From contig CALAML010000166.1 in NCBI GenBank assembly GCA_937925845.1, forward strand, positions 1 through 56,191: a DNA stretch of 56,191 nt. Reading direction: 5' to 3'. The first letter of the stretch is position 1. Every line of letters starts with the position of its first letter. Source of the stretch: an uncultured Acidimicrobiales bacterium (GTDB taxonomy: Bacteria > Actinomycetota > Acidimicrobiia > Acidimicrobiales > CALAML01). Under the pieces are notes generated by a model. The model worked only from the letters and a program-made list of their open reading frames with translations, searched no databases and had not been told where the DNA came from. Below, one piece after another: positions 26,758 to 36,480 of the stretch. The position numbers were made by a program, and so were the translations under genes.

Positions 26758-28659
26758 TTAGGTGCCGCTGGGCCGCGTGCAGACCGTCGGTGCTGATTCG
26801 CCACCGCCACCAACAACGATTACTCGGTAGGTGTAGTTCACCCCAGACACGGCGTTGGCATCGGTCCACCCGCGAGCGTAAAGCGGACGACGGGCAGCCC
26901 AGAAGAAACTTCCACCGGAGCGGGCCCGTTCGACCACCACTGCGGTGGCCCGATCGGCATCGGCCCTCACATAGCTCACATAGTTCCCGCCACCGGCCGC
27001 GGGCACGACCCGGCACGACACGACCGGCTTGGGCGGAGGCGGAACAATGGTGATGGCCGGGTTGCAGGTACGCACCCGCGAGGTGGTGGTGCCTGAGACC
27101 GCCAGCACCTTGTAGCGATGGGTGCCGGGACCGGGCCGAAGATCAAAGACCGATGTGCGAGTGGCATCGACCCGGCGCAGCTTCTGGCCGTCGCGGAAAA
27201 TCACATAGTTCTCAGCAAACGGTGCCTTCCCCCAAGAAAGGAAGGCCTGGGTCCCTTTCACGACCCGCGCCGAACACACGCCAGGTGCCGGCGGTCGCAA
27301 CCGGTTGGCGAGGCGCTTGTCGGTATGGTTGCTGTCGCAGAGCCTGGCCAATCGATCCACCGGTCGGTTTGCTGTGGTCGTGGTGCGGATGTCGCCACCA
27401 ACCCACAAACAGCCGTCGGCAGGATTCACGTGGATGGCCCACACGCCGCTCGAGCCGGAGAAGGTCACGTTGAACGAGCGGATCTGGCGACCGGTGTCGG
27501 CGTTGATGGCAAACAAGCCCCGCACCGGCGTCTCGATGGCCCCGGCTGCAGGGAAGGGGTACTGCTGGCGTTCCGGCGCCTCGTAGACCGCGTCCCAGCA
27601 GTGACAGCCGACGTAGATTCGGTTTCCGGCGGCCTCGATATGTTGGATGTCGCCGCCGGCGAACTGGGTGAGGTAGGTGCGTTCCAGCGCCATGTCGGAC
27701 TCGCGGTAAACGTGGAGGTTGTGCTGCGACCCGCCGAAGTACACCCGGCCTCGGTGCACCTCCACCGCCAGTTGGTAGCGAGCATCGAGTTGGGTGGTGT
27801 TGGCCACGTGACGCAGGCCCGGGATCGGTGCGCCGTTTGAACCGGGGGCGCCGTTGAGCACGGCGCCAAAAGCGGCGGCGGCTGAACCGTTTACCTTCTC
27901 GAAGAAGCCGGCGAGATACACCCTGTTGAGGGTGGGGCTGGCGGCAATCCCATAGACCGAGCCGCCGGAGACCTGTGGCTTCCACACCGAATCGATCACC
28001 CCGTCGCGGTGGCGGATCCGCACCGCCGAGCGCGCTGGCTGGGCCACGCCGTTGCGGCCCACACTTCGGAAGGCGCCACCGATGTAGAGCCAGGGTCCCT
28101 GCACATCAAAATCATGAATCGCCGCGGGACCTCCGCCGGTCACCCGGGTGGTCCAGCCCGGCTTCAGCCGGCCGGTAGCCGGCACCAGTGCGGCGAGCGC
28201 GCTGGTGGACTTCCCGTTGACCGTGGTGAACTCGCCGCCAACAAAAAGCGTCTGACCATCGGGCGACTTGGCCAAGGCATAGGCCGGACCGTTGAGCTTT
28301 GGCCGCCACCAGTTGATCCATCGTCCGGTATCGGCATGGAAGGCCGCCAGGTACGGCTGATCGAAGCGCTCGCCGTTGCCGATCACCTTGTTGAACTTGC
28401 CGGCCACGTAGATCACGTTGCCGATCTGTTCCACCGCCCACACGTGGTTGTTGGCGTCGGTAGAGGAAGTTTGGTCGAGGCCGATCACACCCCAGTTGTT
28501 GCGAGCGGTGTCGGAGATCTCCGCCCCAGCGGGCCGGGCCGTGGCCAGGCTGGCAACAACCAGACTGATCCCGAGCAAAACTGCGGCGGCCAGCCAGACG
28601 ACCGGCTGGTGGCATCGGGCAGGGAAAACGGGCTTTGCAAGCGAAGTTGGGGGCAACAA
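26758..28659 (-). CDS. secreted beta-propeller and FN3-like protein, paralogue
   Basis: In this 633-residue protein the TTG start at 28659 has CAGGAG about 7 bases upstream. A signal segment (WLAAAVLLGISLVVASLATARPAGA) is followed by the same propeller as its neighbour: ISDTARNNWGVIGLDQ, VIYVAGKFNKV, TLFVGGEFTTVNGKS, RVYFGGSQHNLHVYRESD and CLWVGGDIRTT. Only two FN3-like modules follow instead of four, accounting for the size difference. It arose by tandem duplication with the gene downstream. Function is unknown; both are likely cell-surface proteins. Confidence 0.8.
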   Translation of the reverse strand: MLPPTSLAKPVFPARCHQPVVWLAAAVLLGISLVVASLATARPAGAEISDTARNNWGVIGLDQTSSTDANNHVWAVEQIGNVIYVAGKFNKVIGNGERFDQPYLAAFHADTGRWINWWRPKLNGPAYALAKSPDGQTLFVGGEFTTVNGKSTSALAALVPATGRLKPGWTTRVTGGGPAAIHDFDVQGPWLYIGGAFRSVGRNGVAQPARSAVRIRHRDGVIDSVWKPQVSGGSVYGIAASPTLNRVYLAGFFEKVNGSAAAAFGAVLNGAPGSNGAPIPGLRHVANTTQLDARYQLAVEVHRGRVYFGGSQHNLHVYRESDMALERTYLTQFAGGDIQHIEAAGNRIYVGCHCWDAVYEAPERQQYPFPAAGAIETPVRGLFAINADTGRQIRSFNVTFSGSSGVWAIHVNPADGCLWVGGDIRTTTTANRPVDRLARLCDSNHTDKRLANRLRPPAPGVCSARVVKGTQAFLSWGKAPFAENYVIFRDGQKLRRVDATRTSVFDLRPGPGTHRYKVLAVSGTTTSRVRTCNPAITIVPPPPKPVVSCRVVPAAGGGNYVSYVRADADRATAVVVERARSGGSFFWAARRPLYARGWTDANAVSGVNYTYRVIVVGGGGESAPTVCTRPSGT

Positions 28660-28805
28660 CGGACACTCCTGGATGTTCCCGAGTCGACTGGACGGTGTTA
28701 ACCCGGTTCAATCCAGAGTGGACGCCATCTACCAACCACGACATAGGCCATTCCCCCAAGCCCAAGTCGCTCCCAAAACCCCCAAAACACGCAACCAAAC
28801 CTGAA

Positions 28806-28824
28806 ACGGGTGCCTGACACCCGT
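28806..28824 (-). terminator. hairpin after dapD
   Basis: ACGGGTG-CCTGA-CACCCGT forms a perfect 7-bp stem. On the minus strand it is followed by TTCAGGTTTGG. It lies 26 bases beyond the dapD stop codon and belongs to the hairpins with a central TGA/TCA core seen elsewhere in the window. Confidence 0.55.
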
Positions 28825-28849
28825 CGCAGGTTGTTGCAGGTTTTGCCCG

Positions 28850-29752
28850 CTAGTTCTTGTGCAGGCTGGAGTTGAGGCCCTGCCATTTGGCGTCGGTGTT
28901 GGAGACCGCTTCGACCCGCCCGGTCACCGAATGGCGCCGGTAGAGCAGCCCCGACTCACCCGAGAGCTCCCGAGCATTCACCACCGTTTCATCCGGCAAC
29001 GTCACCTTCGTGCCGGCGGTGACGTAGAGCCCGGCCTCGACCGTGCAGTTGTCGCCGAGCGAAATGCCGATGCCGGCGTTGGCCCCAAGCAGGCAATCGG
29101 ACCCGATCGAAATCGTCTCCTTGCCACCACCCGAGAGCGTGCCCTGAATCGAAGCTCCACCACCGATATCGGAGTTCTCGCCCACCACCACACCGGCACT
29201 GATTCGACCCTCAACCATGGCGGCGCCGAGGGTGCCGGCGTTGAAGTTCACGAAACCCTCGTGCATCACCGTGGTGCCCTCTCCCAAGTGGGCGCCCAGG
29301 CGCACCCGGTTGGCAATGGCGATGCGGACTCCCGACGGGATGACGTAGTCGAGCATCTGCGGGAACTTGTCGACCGAGCGCACGTCGACCTGATGGCCCT
29401 TGTCGGCGGCGGCCACCTTGAACGCATCAACGTCGGCCGGCTCGACCGGTCCGCCGGACGTCCAGGCCACGTTGGCCAACAAGCCAAAGATCCCGTCGAG
29501 GTTGATCTGGTGAGGCTGGTACTCGCGTCGCGAGATCAGCTGAAGCCGCAGGTAGGCATCGGCGGCATCAGTCGGAGCGGCGTCGACCGACTCGATGGTG
29601 GTCTCGACGGTCACGCCCTTGATGAACCCAAGCTCCTCGGCCAGGCACGTCCGGCGAGGCGTGGTCCCGGGATCATCAAGCTGCGGATACCAGGCGTCAA
29701 GAACCGTTCCGCTCGGAGTTTGATACGAATGGCCGGTGGCGGTGATGCTCAT
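28850..29752 (-). CDS. dapD: tetrahydrodipicolinate N-succinyltransferase DapD
   Basis: The enzyme succinylates tetrahydrodipicolinate in the lysine and meso-diaminopimelate pathway. The left-handed beta-helix hexapeptides are clear: [53 protein letters not shown] and [19 protein letters not shown]. This is the actinobacterial DapD type of about 300-320 residues. I take the ATG at 29752 (300 residues, [12 protein letters not shown]) because the 19 codons before it look non-coding, though the frame is open to 29809. A hairpin follows the gene. Confidence 0.95.
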   Translation of the reverse strand: MSITATGHSYQTPSGTVLDAWYPQLDDPGTTPRRTCLAEELGFIKGVTVETTIESVDAAPTDAADAYLRLQLISRREYQPHQINLDGIFGLLANVAWTSGGPVEPADVDAFKVAAADKGHQVDVRSVDKFPQMLDYVIPSGVRIAIANRVRLGAHLGEGTTVMHEGFVNFNAGTLGAAMVEGRISAGVVVGENSDIGGGASIQGTLSGGGKETISIGSDCLLGANAGIGISLGDNCTVEAGLYVTAGTKVTLPDETVVNARELSGESGLLYRRHSVTGRVEAVSNTDAKWQGLNSSLHKN

Positions 29753-29800
29753 GGCGCCAGCGTAGTCACCCACACCCGGGCCCGACCACCGGTGATGCGC

Positions 29801-29870
29801 TTTGTTCAAACGACGCGTTTGTCCAGACGATGCGGTTTGTCTAGACGACGCGTTTGTCTAGACGATTTGG
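29801..29870. repeat. four tandem 17-18 bp units overlapping a stop codon
   Basis: Units begin at 29801, 29818, 29836 and 29853 and share TTTGTCTAGACGA, alternating in their ends (CGCG versus TGCGG/TTTGG) so lengths run 17, 18, 17, 18. The last unit contains the TAG stop (minus strand, 29858-29860) and the final residues NQIV of the upstream gene. Confidence 0.85.
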
Positions 29871-30562
29871 TTTGAGCCGGTCTCGTTGCCGCGTCGGATC
29901 GCAGCATCGCTGTCCGGTGGCATCAGCACCCGCGGTGTCGACGACACCAGAACCGTGAGGGCATCCACGGCGTCGGCCGCTTCAACGGCAATGCCGACCG
30001 ACATCATCAGCGAAAGGTTGGCGGCCAGCTCCGACGTCTCGAAGTCGAGGGCGAAGGTGGAGGCGAGATCGGCGGTGTCGGTGGTGAGCACAAAGATGCG
30101 GCTCGGGAGATACGTGATCAGGCTCATCGTTCCCGATGGCGTGGCGACCGGAGCATCGTCAGCGGCGGCGGCGACGACCGCGCTCGCTTCGACACAGAGA
30201 CCCGCCACCACGGCGGCCGGGTCGCTGCCGAGTTTTGTGCCGGCGACCTCCGCTCGTCGCACGATGGCGTCAACGCGTGAGTAGTCGCTGGCCAAACCCC
30301 GAAAGTAGTCAAAGGGATGAGTGACATCGATAGATCGCCCCTCGCCCTGCTCCAGGTAGGTCACCGGAGTGCGAAGGGCCCGGCTGGTGTGTCCAAGAAC
30401 CGTCCGCAGGCTCCAGCCCGAGGGGAGCTCGGTTTCCCAATCCACATTCCGAGCCTTGAGCTGGGCCGTCACATCAGCAAAGTCCCGCACACTGCGATCA
30501 AACGCAGCCCGGACCGGCCCTGAACCGAACCCCGCTGATTCCATGTTCGAATTGTTACTCAT
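29858..30562 (-). CDS. DinB-fold protein, mycothiol-dependent maleylpyruvate isomerase-like
   Basis: The 234-residue protein has the start of the DinB/MDMPI N-terminal domain: VRAAFDRSVRDFADVTAQL, then the conserved WSLRTVLGHTSRALRT with its metal-type His. In actinobacteria this family includes mycothiol-dependent isomerases and many proteins of unknown function. The second and third metal His of the family are not evident, so it may be inactive or divergent. The C-terminus NQIV and stop come from the tandem repeat. Confidence 0.7.
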   Translation of the reverse strand: MSNNSNMESAGFGSGPVRAAFDRSVRDFADVTAQLKARNVDWETELPSGWSLRTVLGHTSRALRTPVTYLEQGEGRSIDVTHPFDYFRGLASDYSRVDAIVRRAEVAGTKLGSDPAAVVAGLCVEASAVVAAAADDAPVATPSGTMSLITYLPSRIFVLTTDTADLASTFALDFETSELAANLSLMMSVGIAVEAADAVDALTVLVSSTPRVLMPPDSDAAIRRGNETGSNQIV

Positions 30563-30898
30563 TGCTTGTTACTCATTGCGCCTCGACCCGCCCTGCAAAT
30601 GACTCGCAATAGCTCAGAACGCAACGCCGTTTGTCGGTGCGTTCACCCTTGACCAGTGATTTCTGTGGTGCTGTCGCGGCAGCCGCACATCGGTATGAGC
30701 ACGACCGTCTTCCCAATGGCCAAGGTTAGCTGCTCTCACTGTCGATTTCGAGAGACGCTGCGATTTTCGTTCAGAACCCGACCGCCGGACGATCCTCGGT
30801 TGAAGGGGACGGTTTGCCGGCCAGTCGCCACTAGCGACACCAGGTTTCCGTGTGTAAATCCGCGCCCGTTCAACGCTGGCATCTGCGAGACTGCCACG
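30563..30898. other. 336-bp intergenic region between divergent genes
   Basis: No gene is visible. The plus frame of tldD stays open through part of it, but codons there (for example SRQPHIGMSTTVFPM) do not resemble TldD. A short GTCGC-CACTA-GCGAC hairpin lies near 30825. I see no clear promoter. Confidence 0.5.
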
Positions 30899-32401
30899 AT
30901 GACTTCTGCCCTTGCTCCGATCCCGACATCGGTTGGTGCCGTCGGCGCTCCCGACACCGCTGCCGCCCTTACGGCATGGATCAGCACCGAAGTCGACTTC
31001 TGTTCTTTGCGCCACGTCGCTCGTCGGTCCGAGTCGGTCGAAGTTCGGGACGGTGTGGTCGAGCCGGTCTCAACATCGCTCGACGAAGGGGTGATGGTCA
31101 CGGTCTGGCACCAGGGTGGCCTCGGCTACGCCGCGACCAGCGACATCAGCCAAAGCGGGATCGAAGCGACCCTGGCCCAAGCCCGCCGTTGGGCCGAGGC
31201 CACCGCCGGCATCACCGTGATCGACGGCCCACCGGCGGCAGCCATCGAGGCCGCTCAAGGTCACTTCGAAACCGACGTAACGACACCGTGGACCACCACT
31301 ACCCTGGCGGACCGAATCGCGCTACTCACCGAGGTGGAGTCCCAGCTACGGATCGATGAGCGCATCGTCGACTCGGCGGCCTGGCTCCAGCGAGTCGATA
31401 CCGACTCCACCATTGTCTCCGGCGGCCGGCTTGCCGCCTCGACCGGGGCCATCACCCAACGCACCCGGGTGGTGCACCCCGGAATGATGGCCGTGGCCAA
31501 CTCCGGTTCCAATACCCAGAGGCGAAGCTTCGGTGGCGGTTCCTTCAACGGCCAGGGCGGCGTGGAGATTCTGGAACGCTTCGGCTTTGGCGAGGCCGCA
31601 CCCCGGGTGGCAGAACAGGCGATCGAACTGCTCGACGCGCCGAATGCACCCACCGGCGATATGCATCTTCTTCTCGCCCCCGACCAAATGATCCTGCAGA
31701 TCCACGAGTCGATCGGCCATCCGCTCGAACTCGACCGCATCCTCGGCGACGAACGCAACTACGCCGGCACCAGCTTCGTTACCCCCGACATGTTTGGCTC
31801 CTACCAGTACGGGTCGCCGCTACTCAACGTCACCTTCGACCCCGACGTTGCCGGGCAGATGGCCTCCTACGCATTCGACGACGACGGCACCCCGGCCGAG
31901 CGGCAGTACCTGATCCGCGACGGCGTTCTCGAACGGGGCCTCGGCGGCGCGATCAGCCAAGCCCGAACCGGGCTCGACGGAGTGGCCAACTCGCGAGCAT
32001 GCAACTGGAACCGCCCACCCATCGACCGCATGGCCAACCTCAACGTCGAACCGGGCGACTCCACTTTCGATGAGCTGGTGGCGCAGGTGGAACGAGGCAT
32101 CTACATGGAGACCAACAACTCCTGGTCGATCGACGACAGCCGAAACAAGTTCCAGTTCGGCTGCGAGTACGCCACCCTCATCGAGGACGGCGAGCTCACC
32201 ACGACGGTGCGCAACCCCGGCTACCGCGGCATCTCAGCCACCTTCTGGCGCAACCTGGTTGGTGTCGGAAATCGCGACAGCTTCACGGTGATGGGCACCC
32301 CGAACTGCGGCAAAGGCGAACCCAACCAGGTCATCGAAGTAGGCCACGCCTCCCCGGCCTGCCTCTTTGCCGATGTGGCTGTGTTCGGAGGCGACCAGTG
32401 A
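30899..32401 (+). CDS. tldD: TldD-type metalloprotease subunit
   Basis: This 500-residue zinc protease subunit carries the HExxxH-type metal site HESIGH in ILQIHESIGHPLELDRI, followed by GDERNYAGTSFV and the C-terminal GYRGISATFWRN segment of the TldD/PmbA family. In E. coli the TldD/TldE pair degrades peptides such as microcin precursors and the antitoxin CcdA. The ATG at 30899 matches the family start (upstream frame is open to 30656). It overlaps its partner by four bases (GTGA). Confidence 0.92.
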   Translation: MTSALAPIPTSVGAVGAPDTAAALTAWISTEVDFCSLRHVARRSESVEVRDGVVEPVSTSLDEGVMVTVWHQGGLGYAATSDISQSGIEATLAQARRWAEATAGITVIDGPPAAAIEAAQGHFETDVTTPWTTTTLADRIALLTEVESQLRIDERIVDSAAWLQRVDTDSTIVSGGRLAASTGAITQRTRVVHPGMMAVANSGSNTQRRSFGGGSFNGQGGVEILERFGFGEAAPRVAEQAIELLDAPNAPTGDMHLLLAPDQMILQIHESIGHPLELDRILGDERNYAGTSFVTPDMFGSYQYGSPLLNVTFDPDVAGQMASYAFDDDGTPAERQYLIRDGVLERGLGGAISQARTGLDGVANSRACNWNRPPIDRMANLNVEPGDSTFDELVAQVERGIYMETNNSWSIDDSRNKFQFGCEYATLIEDGELTTTVRNPGYRGISATFWRNLVGVGNRDSFTVMGTPNCGKGEPNQVIEVGHASPACLFADVAVFGGDQ

Positions 32402-33753
32402 CCGCCGTCGAACCCGCCGTTGCCCCGAACCCCCAGGACCACTTCACCGCGCTGGTCGACTGGGCCTGTTCCCAAATTCAAGCCAGCGAAACACTGCTGG
32501 CCACCTACACCGGCGAGGACTCCGACTTTGTTCGGCTGAACGGCGGTGCCGTCCGCCAAGCGGGATCGGTGCGCCAACGAAGCCTCTCTCTCGATCTGAT
32601 CGAAGGCAGCCGCCACGCCGACGGCGACATCCGACTCAGCGGTGACATGGCCATCGACCAGGCGAGGGTTGCGGAACTGCTCGACCAGCTTCGCGAGATC
32701 CGGGCGGTTGTACCCGAGGACCCATACCTTCTCTATGCCACCGACGACGCCTCGAGCGAGCGCATCGACCGTCGAGCTATCCCGGCGACCGACGAAGCAC
32801 TGGCGGCGATCACCGCCGCCGGGTCGGGGCACGATCTGGTCGGCATCTTCGCTGCCGGCGACACGTTCTCCGGGTTCGCCAACTCGCTCGGCCAACGCAA
32901 CTGGTTTCAAACCGCCACTTTCAACTTCGACTGGTGCTTCTACCTGCGCGCCGACAAGGCGGCGAAGAACACCTACGCCGGCTTCGAATGGAACGACTCG
33001 GCATTCGGCACCAAGGTTGACTGGTCGACCCAACAGCTCGAGGCGCTCAAGCGCGAACCGGTTGAGCTCAGCCCCGACAACTACCGCACCTACCTGGCGC
33101 CTGCCGCGGTGCGGGAGCTGACCGACATGTTGGCGTGGGACGGCTTCGGCCTCAAAGCCCACCGCACCAAGTCGTCTCCCCTGCTACGTATGGCCACCGA
33201 CGGCGCCACCATGGCGCCGGGGCTGACCATTACCGAAGCGACCGCCACCGGCACGGCACCCAACTTCTCCGACACCGGTTTCGCCCGCCCCGACTCTGTC
33301 ACCCTGATCGATGGAGGACAGCTGGCCGACCAGCTCGTATCGCCCCGTTCAGGCAAGGAGTTCGGCGTGGAGACCAACGGGGCCAACACCTGGGAAGCAC
33401 CATCGTCGCTGGCGGTGGCACCGGGCGACCTCGCCGCGACCGATGCACTGGAGCGGCTCGACACCGGCCTGTTCGTGGGGAACCTCTGGTATCTCAACTT
33501 TTCCGATCGGGCGGCATGCCGCACCACCGGCATGACCCGCTTCGCCACCTTTTGGGTGGAGGGCGGCGAGGTGGTAGCTCCGGTGAACGTGTTGCGCTTC
33601 GACGACACCATCTACCGGGTGCTCGGCGACAACCTCGAAGCCCTCACCGACGACGCCGAAGTGCTCCTCGACCCCGGCACCTACCACCAGCGCTCCACCG
33701 ACAGCACCACGGTGCCCGGAGCCCTCGTCTCCGAAATGAGCTTCACCCTCTAA
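32398..33753 (+). CDS. TldE/PmbA-type protease partner subunit
   Basis: The 451-residue paralogue of TldD lacks the HExxxH motif, as expected for the non-catalytic TldE/PmbA partner. Family features include FVRLNGGAVRQAGSVRQRSLSLDL near the start and the C-terminal TTGMTRFATFWVEGGEVVAPVNVLRFDD. GTG start overlaps the tldD stop, so the two are translated together and probably form the heterodimer. No modified-peptide gene is adjacent that would name a substrate. Confidence 0.9.
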   Translation: MTAVEPAVAPNPQDHFTALVDWACSQIQASETLLATYTGEDSDFVRLNGGAVRQAGSVRQRSLSLDLIEGSRHADGDIRLSGDMAIDQARVAELLDQLREIRAVVPEDPYLLYATDDASSERIDRRAIPATDEALAAITAAGSGHDLVGIFAAGDTFSGFANSLGQRNWFQTATFNFDWCFYLRADKAAKNTYAGFEWNDSAFGTKVDWSTQQLEALKREPVELSPDNYRTYLAPAAVRELTDMLAWDGFGLKAHRTKSSPLLRMATDGATMAPGLTITEATATGTAPNFSDTGFARPDSVTLIDGGQLADQLVSPRSGKEFGVETNGANTWEAPSSLAVAPGDLAATDALERLDTGLFVGNLWYLNFSDRAACRTTGMTRFATFWVEGGEVVAPVNVLRFDDTIYRVLGDNLEALTDDAEVLLDPGTYHQRSTDSTTVPGALVSEMSFTL

Positions 33754-33761
33754 CGCGGAAG

Positions 33762-33803
33762 AGTTTGCACTTTTCCGGGTCAGACCCCGAAGACTACAAA
33801 CTT
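33762..33803. repeat. degenerate copy of the 8086 hairpin, between convergent genes
   Basis: AGTTTGCACTTTTC is identical to part of the 8086 arm; CGGGTCAGACCCCG forms the centre and GAAGACTACAAACT the partly decayed second arm. Its position between two convergent genes suits a bidirectional terminator. Confidence 0.75.
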
Positions 33804-33828
33804 CAACTCGAACAGTTGGCGTAAACCT

Positions 33829-35055
33829 CTAGCTTTTGGGGATGTCTTTCCAGGCTTGGGTTTTGTCGTAGCCCGGCTCTCGGGGTAGCCCGAGGGCTCG
33901 CTCGCCGAGGTTGTTGTGGTGGACCTCGTCGGTCCCGCCGCCGATTGAGAGGCTGAAGCGCTGGTGTAGCTGCTCCATGGCCCAGTTGCTCGCCTCGTGA
34001 CTCACTGCGGTTGACGCCGGTCCCAGAAGCTGGGTGGCCAGCGACCCGTGGCGGCGTCGGTTCTCGGTGACGTAGAGCTTCACGACGGAGCCATCGATCG
34101 GCTTGATCCGGTTGCGCATAGCCGCAGCGATGCTGGCGCCCATCCACGACAGGATCTTGTCGCGGGCATAGGCATCGGCCAACTCCTGTCGGATGACCGG
34201 GTCGCCGTCGAGGCCCCGGTCGCGGGCGAGCCGGATCAACTTGTCGACCGTGTTCGATTTGGCTCCGCCGATCATCTGGGCTTCGGCACCCAGTACGGCC
34301 CGGGCCACCATCCAGCCGTTGTTCTCCTCGCCGACCAGGTTGGCCACTGGCACCCGGGCGTTGTCGAAGAAGACCTCGGCAAAGTGACCGGCCCCGTTGG
34401 CCTGCACCAACGGACGCACCTCCACCCCCGGCTGGCGCATATCGATCATCAAGAAGCTGATGCCGCCATGTTTGGGCTGGTCGGGATCGGTGCGCACCAA
34501 CAGGATTCCCATGTCGGCATACATGGCGGCCGAGTTCCACACCTTCTGACCGTTGACCACATACTCATCGCCGTCGCGTTCAGCCCGACAACCGAGCGCA
34601 GCGAGATCGGAACCGGCGCCAGGCTCGCTAAAGAGCTGGCACCACGAGACATCGCCCGAAACCAGACCCGGCACATGAGTGGCGATCTGTTCAGGCGTGC
34701 CGAACTTGATGAGCGGCGGTGCGGCCATGGCCATGATCGAACCGTAGAACCCGGTTCCGACCTCCCAGCTGGCGCTCTCTTCGCGAAACGCCCGCTGCAT
34801 CCAGCCTTCGCCTCCCTGACCGCCCGCCTCCTTCGGCAAGGTGATGCCGATGTAGCCCGCAGCGTGCAGCTTTTGATGCATCGCCTGGTTGGCGAAATGC
34901 GACTCCCGCTGCTCGTCCCCCTTCGGCATCCAATGCAGCGGCTCAAAGCCGGTGTCGGCCACCCGGGGCTCACAGTTCTCCGCCAACCAGGCTCGCAGTT
35001 CTTCCCGGTAGGCGGACTCAGCTTCTCGCACATTGCTTTCACCGACAGTACTCAC
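33829..35055 (-). CDS. acyl-CoA dehydrogenase
   Basis: This FAD enzyme of 408 residues performs alpha,beta-dehydrogenation of an acyl-CoA. Visible motifs are CQLFSEPGAGSDLA (FAD/substrate signature), VVNGQKVWNSAAMYADMGILLVRTD, and the C-terminal GGGTDEVHHNNLGERALGLPRE. The equivalent of the catalytic Glu is likely the E of TDEVHHN. It resembles the steroid- and branched-acyl-type FadE enzymes of actinobacteria. The GTG at 35055 was chosen because the protein there begins in the usual way (REAESAYREELRAWLAENC); the open frame extends to 35247 without homology. Confidence 0.9.
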   Translation of the reverse strand: MSTVGESNVREAESAYREELRAWLAENCEPRVADTGFEPLHWMPKGDEQRESHFANQAMHQKLHAAGYIGITLPKEAGGQGGEGWMQRAFREESASWEVGTGFYGSIMAMAAPPLIKFGTPEQIATHVPGLVSGDVSWCQLFSEPGAGSDLAALGCRAERDGDEYVVNGQKVWNSAAMYADMGILLVRTDPDQPKHGGISFLMIDMRQPGVEVRPLVQANGAGHFAEVFFDNARVPVANLVGEENNGWMVARAVLGAEAQMIGGAKSNTVDKLIRLARDRGLDGDPVIRQELADAYARDKILSWMGASIAAAMRNRIKPIDGSVVKLYVTENRRRHGSLATQLLGPASTAVSHEASNWAMEQLHQRFSLSIGGGTDEVHHNNLGERALGLPREPGYDKTQAWKDIPKS

Positions 35056-35235
35056 GGGCCAAACTGTAACGCGCTGCTCCAGAATTCGCCGCAGCGAATG
35101 AAGAGTCGTCCGTGTCGTTACCTCCGTGCCCGACCCACCGCTCTCGAACTGTGTCGCCCGACACGCGGCCGACAAATCTTTTCGGATTTCTTGGATTTGT
35201 GGCAACGGTTTCGATGAGCTGGGACGTCTATGTAG

Positions 35236-36393
35236 GTGATGAGGCACCGCACCCGCTTTGGAACTGAATTCGCCGTCATGGTGGTACTGGTCTTTGGACT
35301 GATTGGTGGCGCCCTGTCGCTGCCGCTTCTGGGTGAAGCGGCTGACAACGCGGGACTGACTGGCGGCACGACGGACACCATCGACACCCGTGACTCTGGA
35401 CTAACCGACCCGGCCGCACCGAACGGCAACGGCTCGACGAACCCCGACCCGAACAACATCGGTGGGGCCGACCCGACACAGACCCCGGCACCGGTTCCGG
35501 GCTGCGAGGGCCGAGGCACCGGTGACTTTGGCGGCCTGCAGACGCTGACCCACAACGGAATCGAGCGCAGCTACTTTGTGGCTCTGCCCACCACCGGCAA
35601 CCTCGATGTGCCCCAGCCGCTGCTCGTTTCGGTGCACGGCTACACCGGTACCATCGACGGCCACCGGGCCGTCACCAACTTCGAGAACGTAGCCACCAAC
35701 GCCATCGTCGTCACCCCCAAAAGCCATGGCGACCTCTGGAACTCTGGCGGCCACCCCGACATGGCCGACGACGTCGACTTCCTCGCCACCATGCTCGACC
35801 AGGTCGAAGCCAACCTGTGCGTCGACCCCAACAACATCCATATCGCGGGGTTCAGCAACGGTGCGGCCATGGCCTCCGCCGCCACCTGCGCTCTCGACGG
35901 CACCTTCGCCAGCGCCTTTCTGATCTCCGGCGCCAACCTTCACACCGGATGCGAGAGCGGCACCGCCCTGAACATCACCATCGTTCACGGCCGCGCCGAT
36001 TCCATCGTTGGCTACAACGGCGAAGCTCTCGCCACCGACTGGGCCAGCGGCGAGACCGCGCTGGCCCTTGCCAACCGGTGGGCTCAACACAACGGCTGCG
36101 ACACCAACGTGGAGCGCATCACCAACGCCGGCCACACCATCGACATCCACACCAACTGCGACAACAACACCACCGTCAAGTTCGTGAGCGTCGACCAGAT
36201 CGGCCACAGCTGGATGGGCAGCCCCTGGTACGTCAACCAGGGCCAGGCCGAGCCCACGGGCCTCCACAACTACGACGCCACCGATGCCATCGCCAACCAC
36301 ATCGACAGCGCCGTCGACAACAACGCCGACAGCGGCACCAGCCAGCAGGATGGCGGCCGCCGCTCACCCGGCCTGTCGGCACTCGCGGTATGA
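35236..36393 (+). CDS. secreted PHB-depolymerase-like / feruloyl-esterase-like hydrolase
   Basis: In this 385-residue protein an N-terminal hydrophobic segment (FAVMVVLVFGLIGGALSLPLL) acts as signal or anchor, followed by a Thr/Asn/Pro-rich linker. The alpha/beta-hydrolase core has an oxyanion-side PLLVSVHGYTG, nucleophile motif GFSNGAAM, acid HGRADSIV and base QIGHSW, the layout of LpqC/PHB-depolymerase-type esterases. Substrate unknown. Two start codons stand side by side, GTG at 35236 and ATG at 35239. It begins upstream of, and divergent to, the acyl-CoA dehydrogenase. Confidence 0.87.
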   Translation: MMRHRTRFGTEFAVMVVLVFGLIGGALSLPLLGEAADNAGLTGGTTDTIDTRDSGLTDPAAPNGNGSTNPDPNNIGGADPTQTPAPVPGCEGRGTGDFGGLQTLTHNGIERSYFVALPTTGNLDVPQPLLVSVHGYTGTIDGHRAVTNFENVATNAIVVTPKSHGDLWNSGGHPDMADDVDFLATMLDQVEANLCVDPNNIHIAGFSNGAAMASAATCALDGTFASAFLISGANLHTGCESGTALNITIVHGRADSIVGYNGEALATDWASGETALALANRWAQHNGCDTNVERITNAGHTIDIHTNCDNNTTVKFVSVDQIGHSWMGSPWYVNQGQAEPTGLHNYDATDAIANHIDSAVDNNADSGTSQQDGGRRSPGLSALAV

Positions 36394-36480
36394 CCGGGCG
36401 CCGTCGCAGGATCAGCATCCCGAAATCGGGTTCGGAAAACGGCTGAGAGGCTGGCCAGCGCCCGTGGCAGAGTTGGGGCC

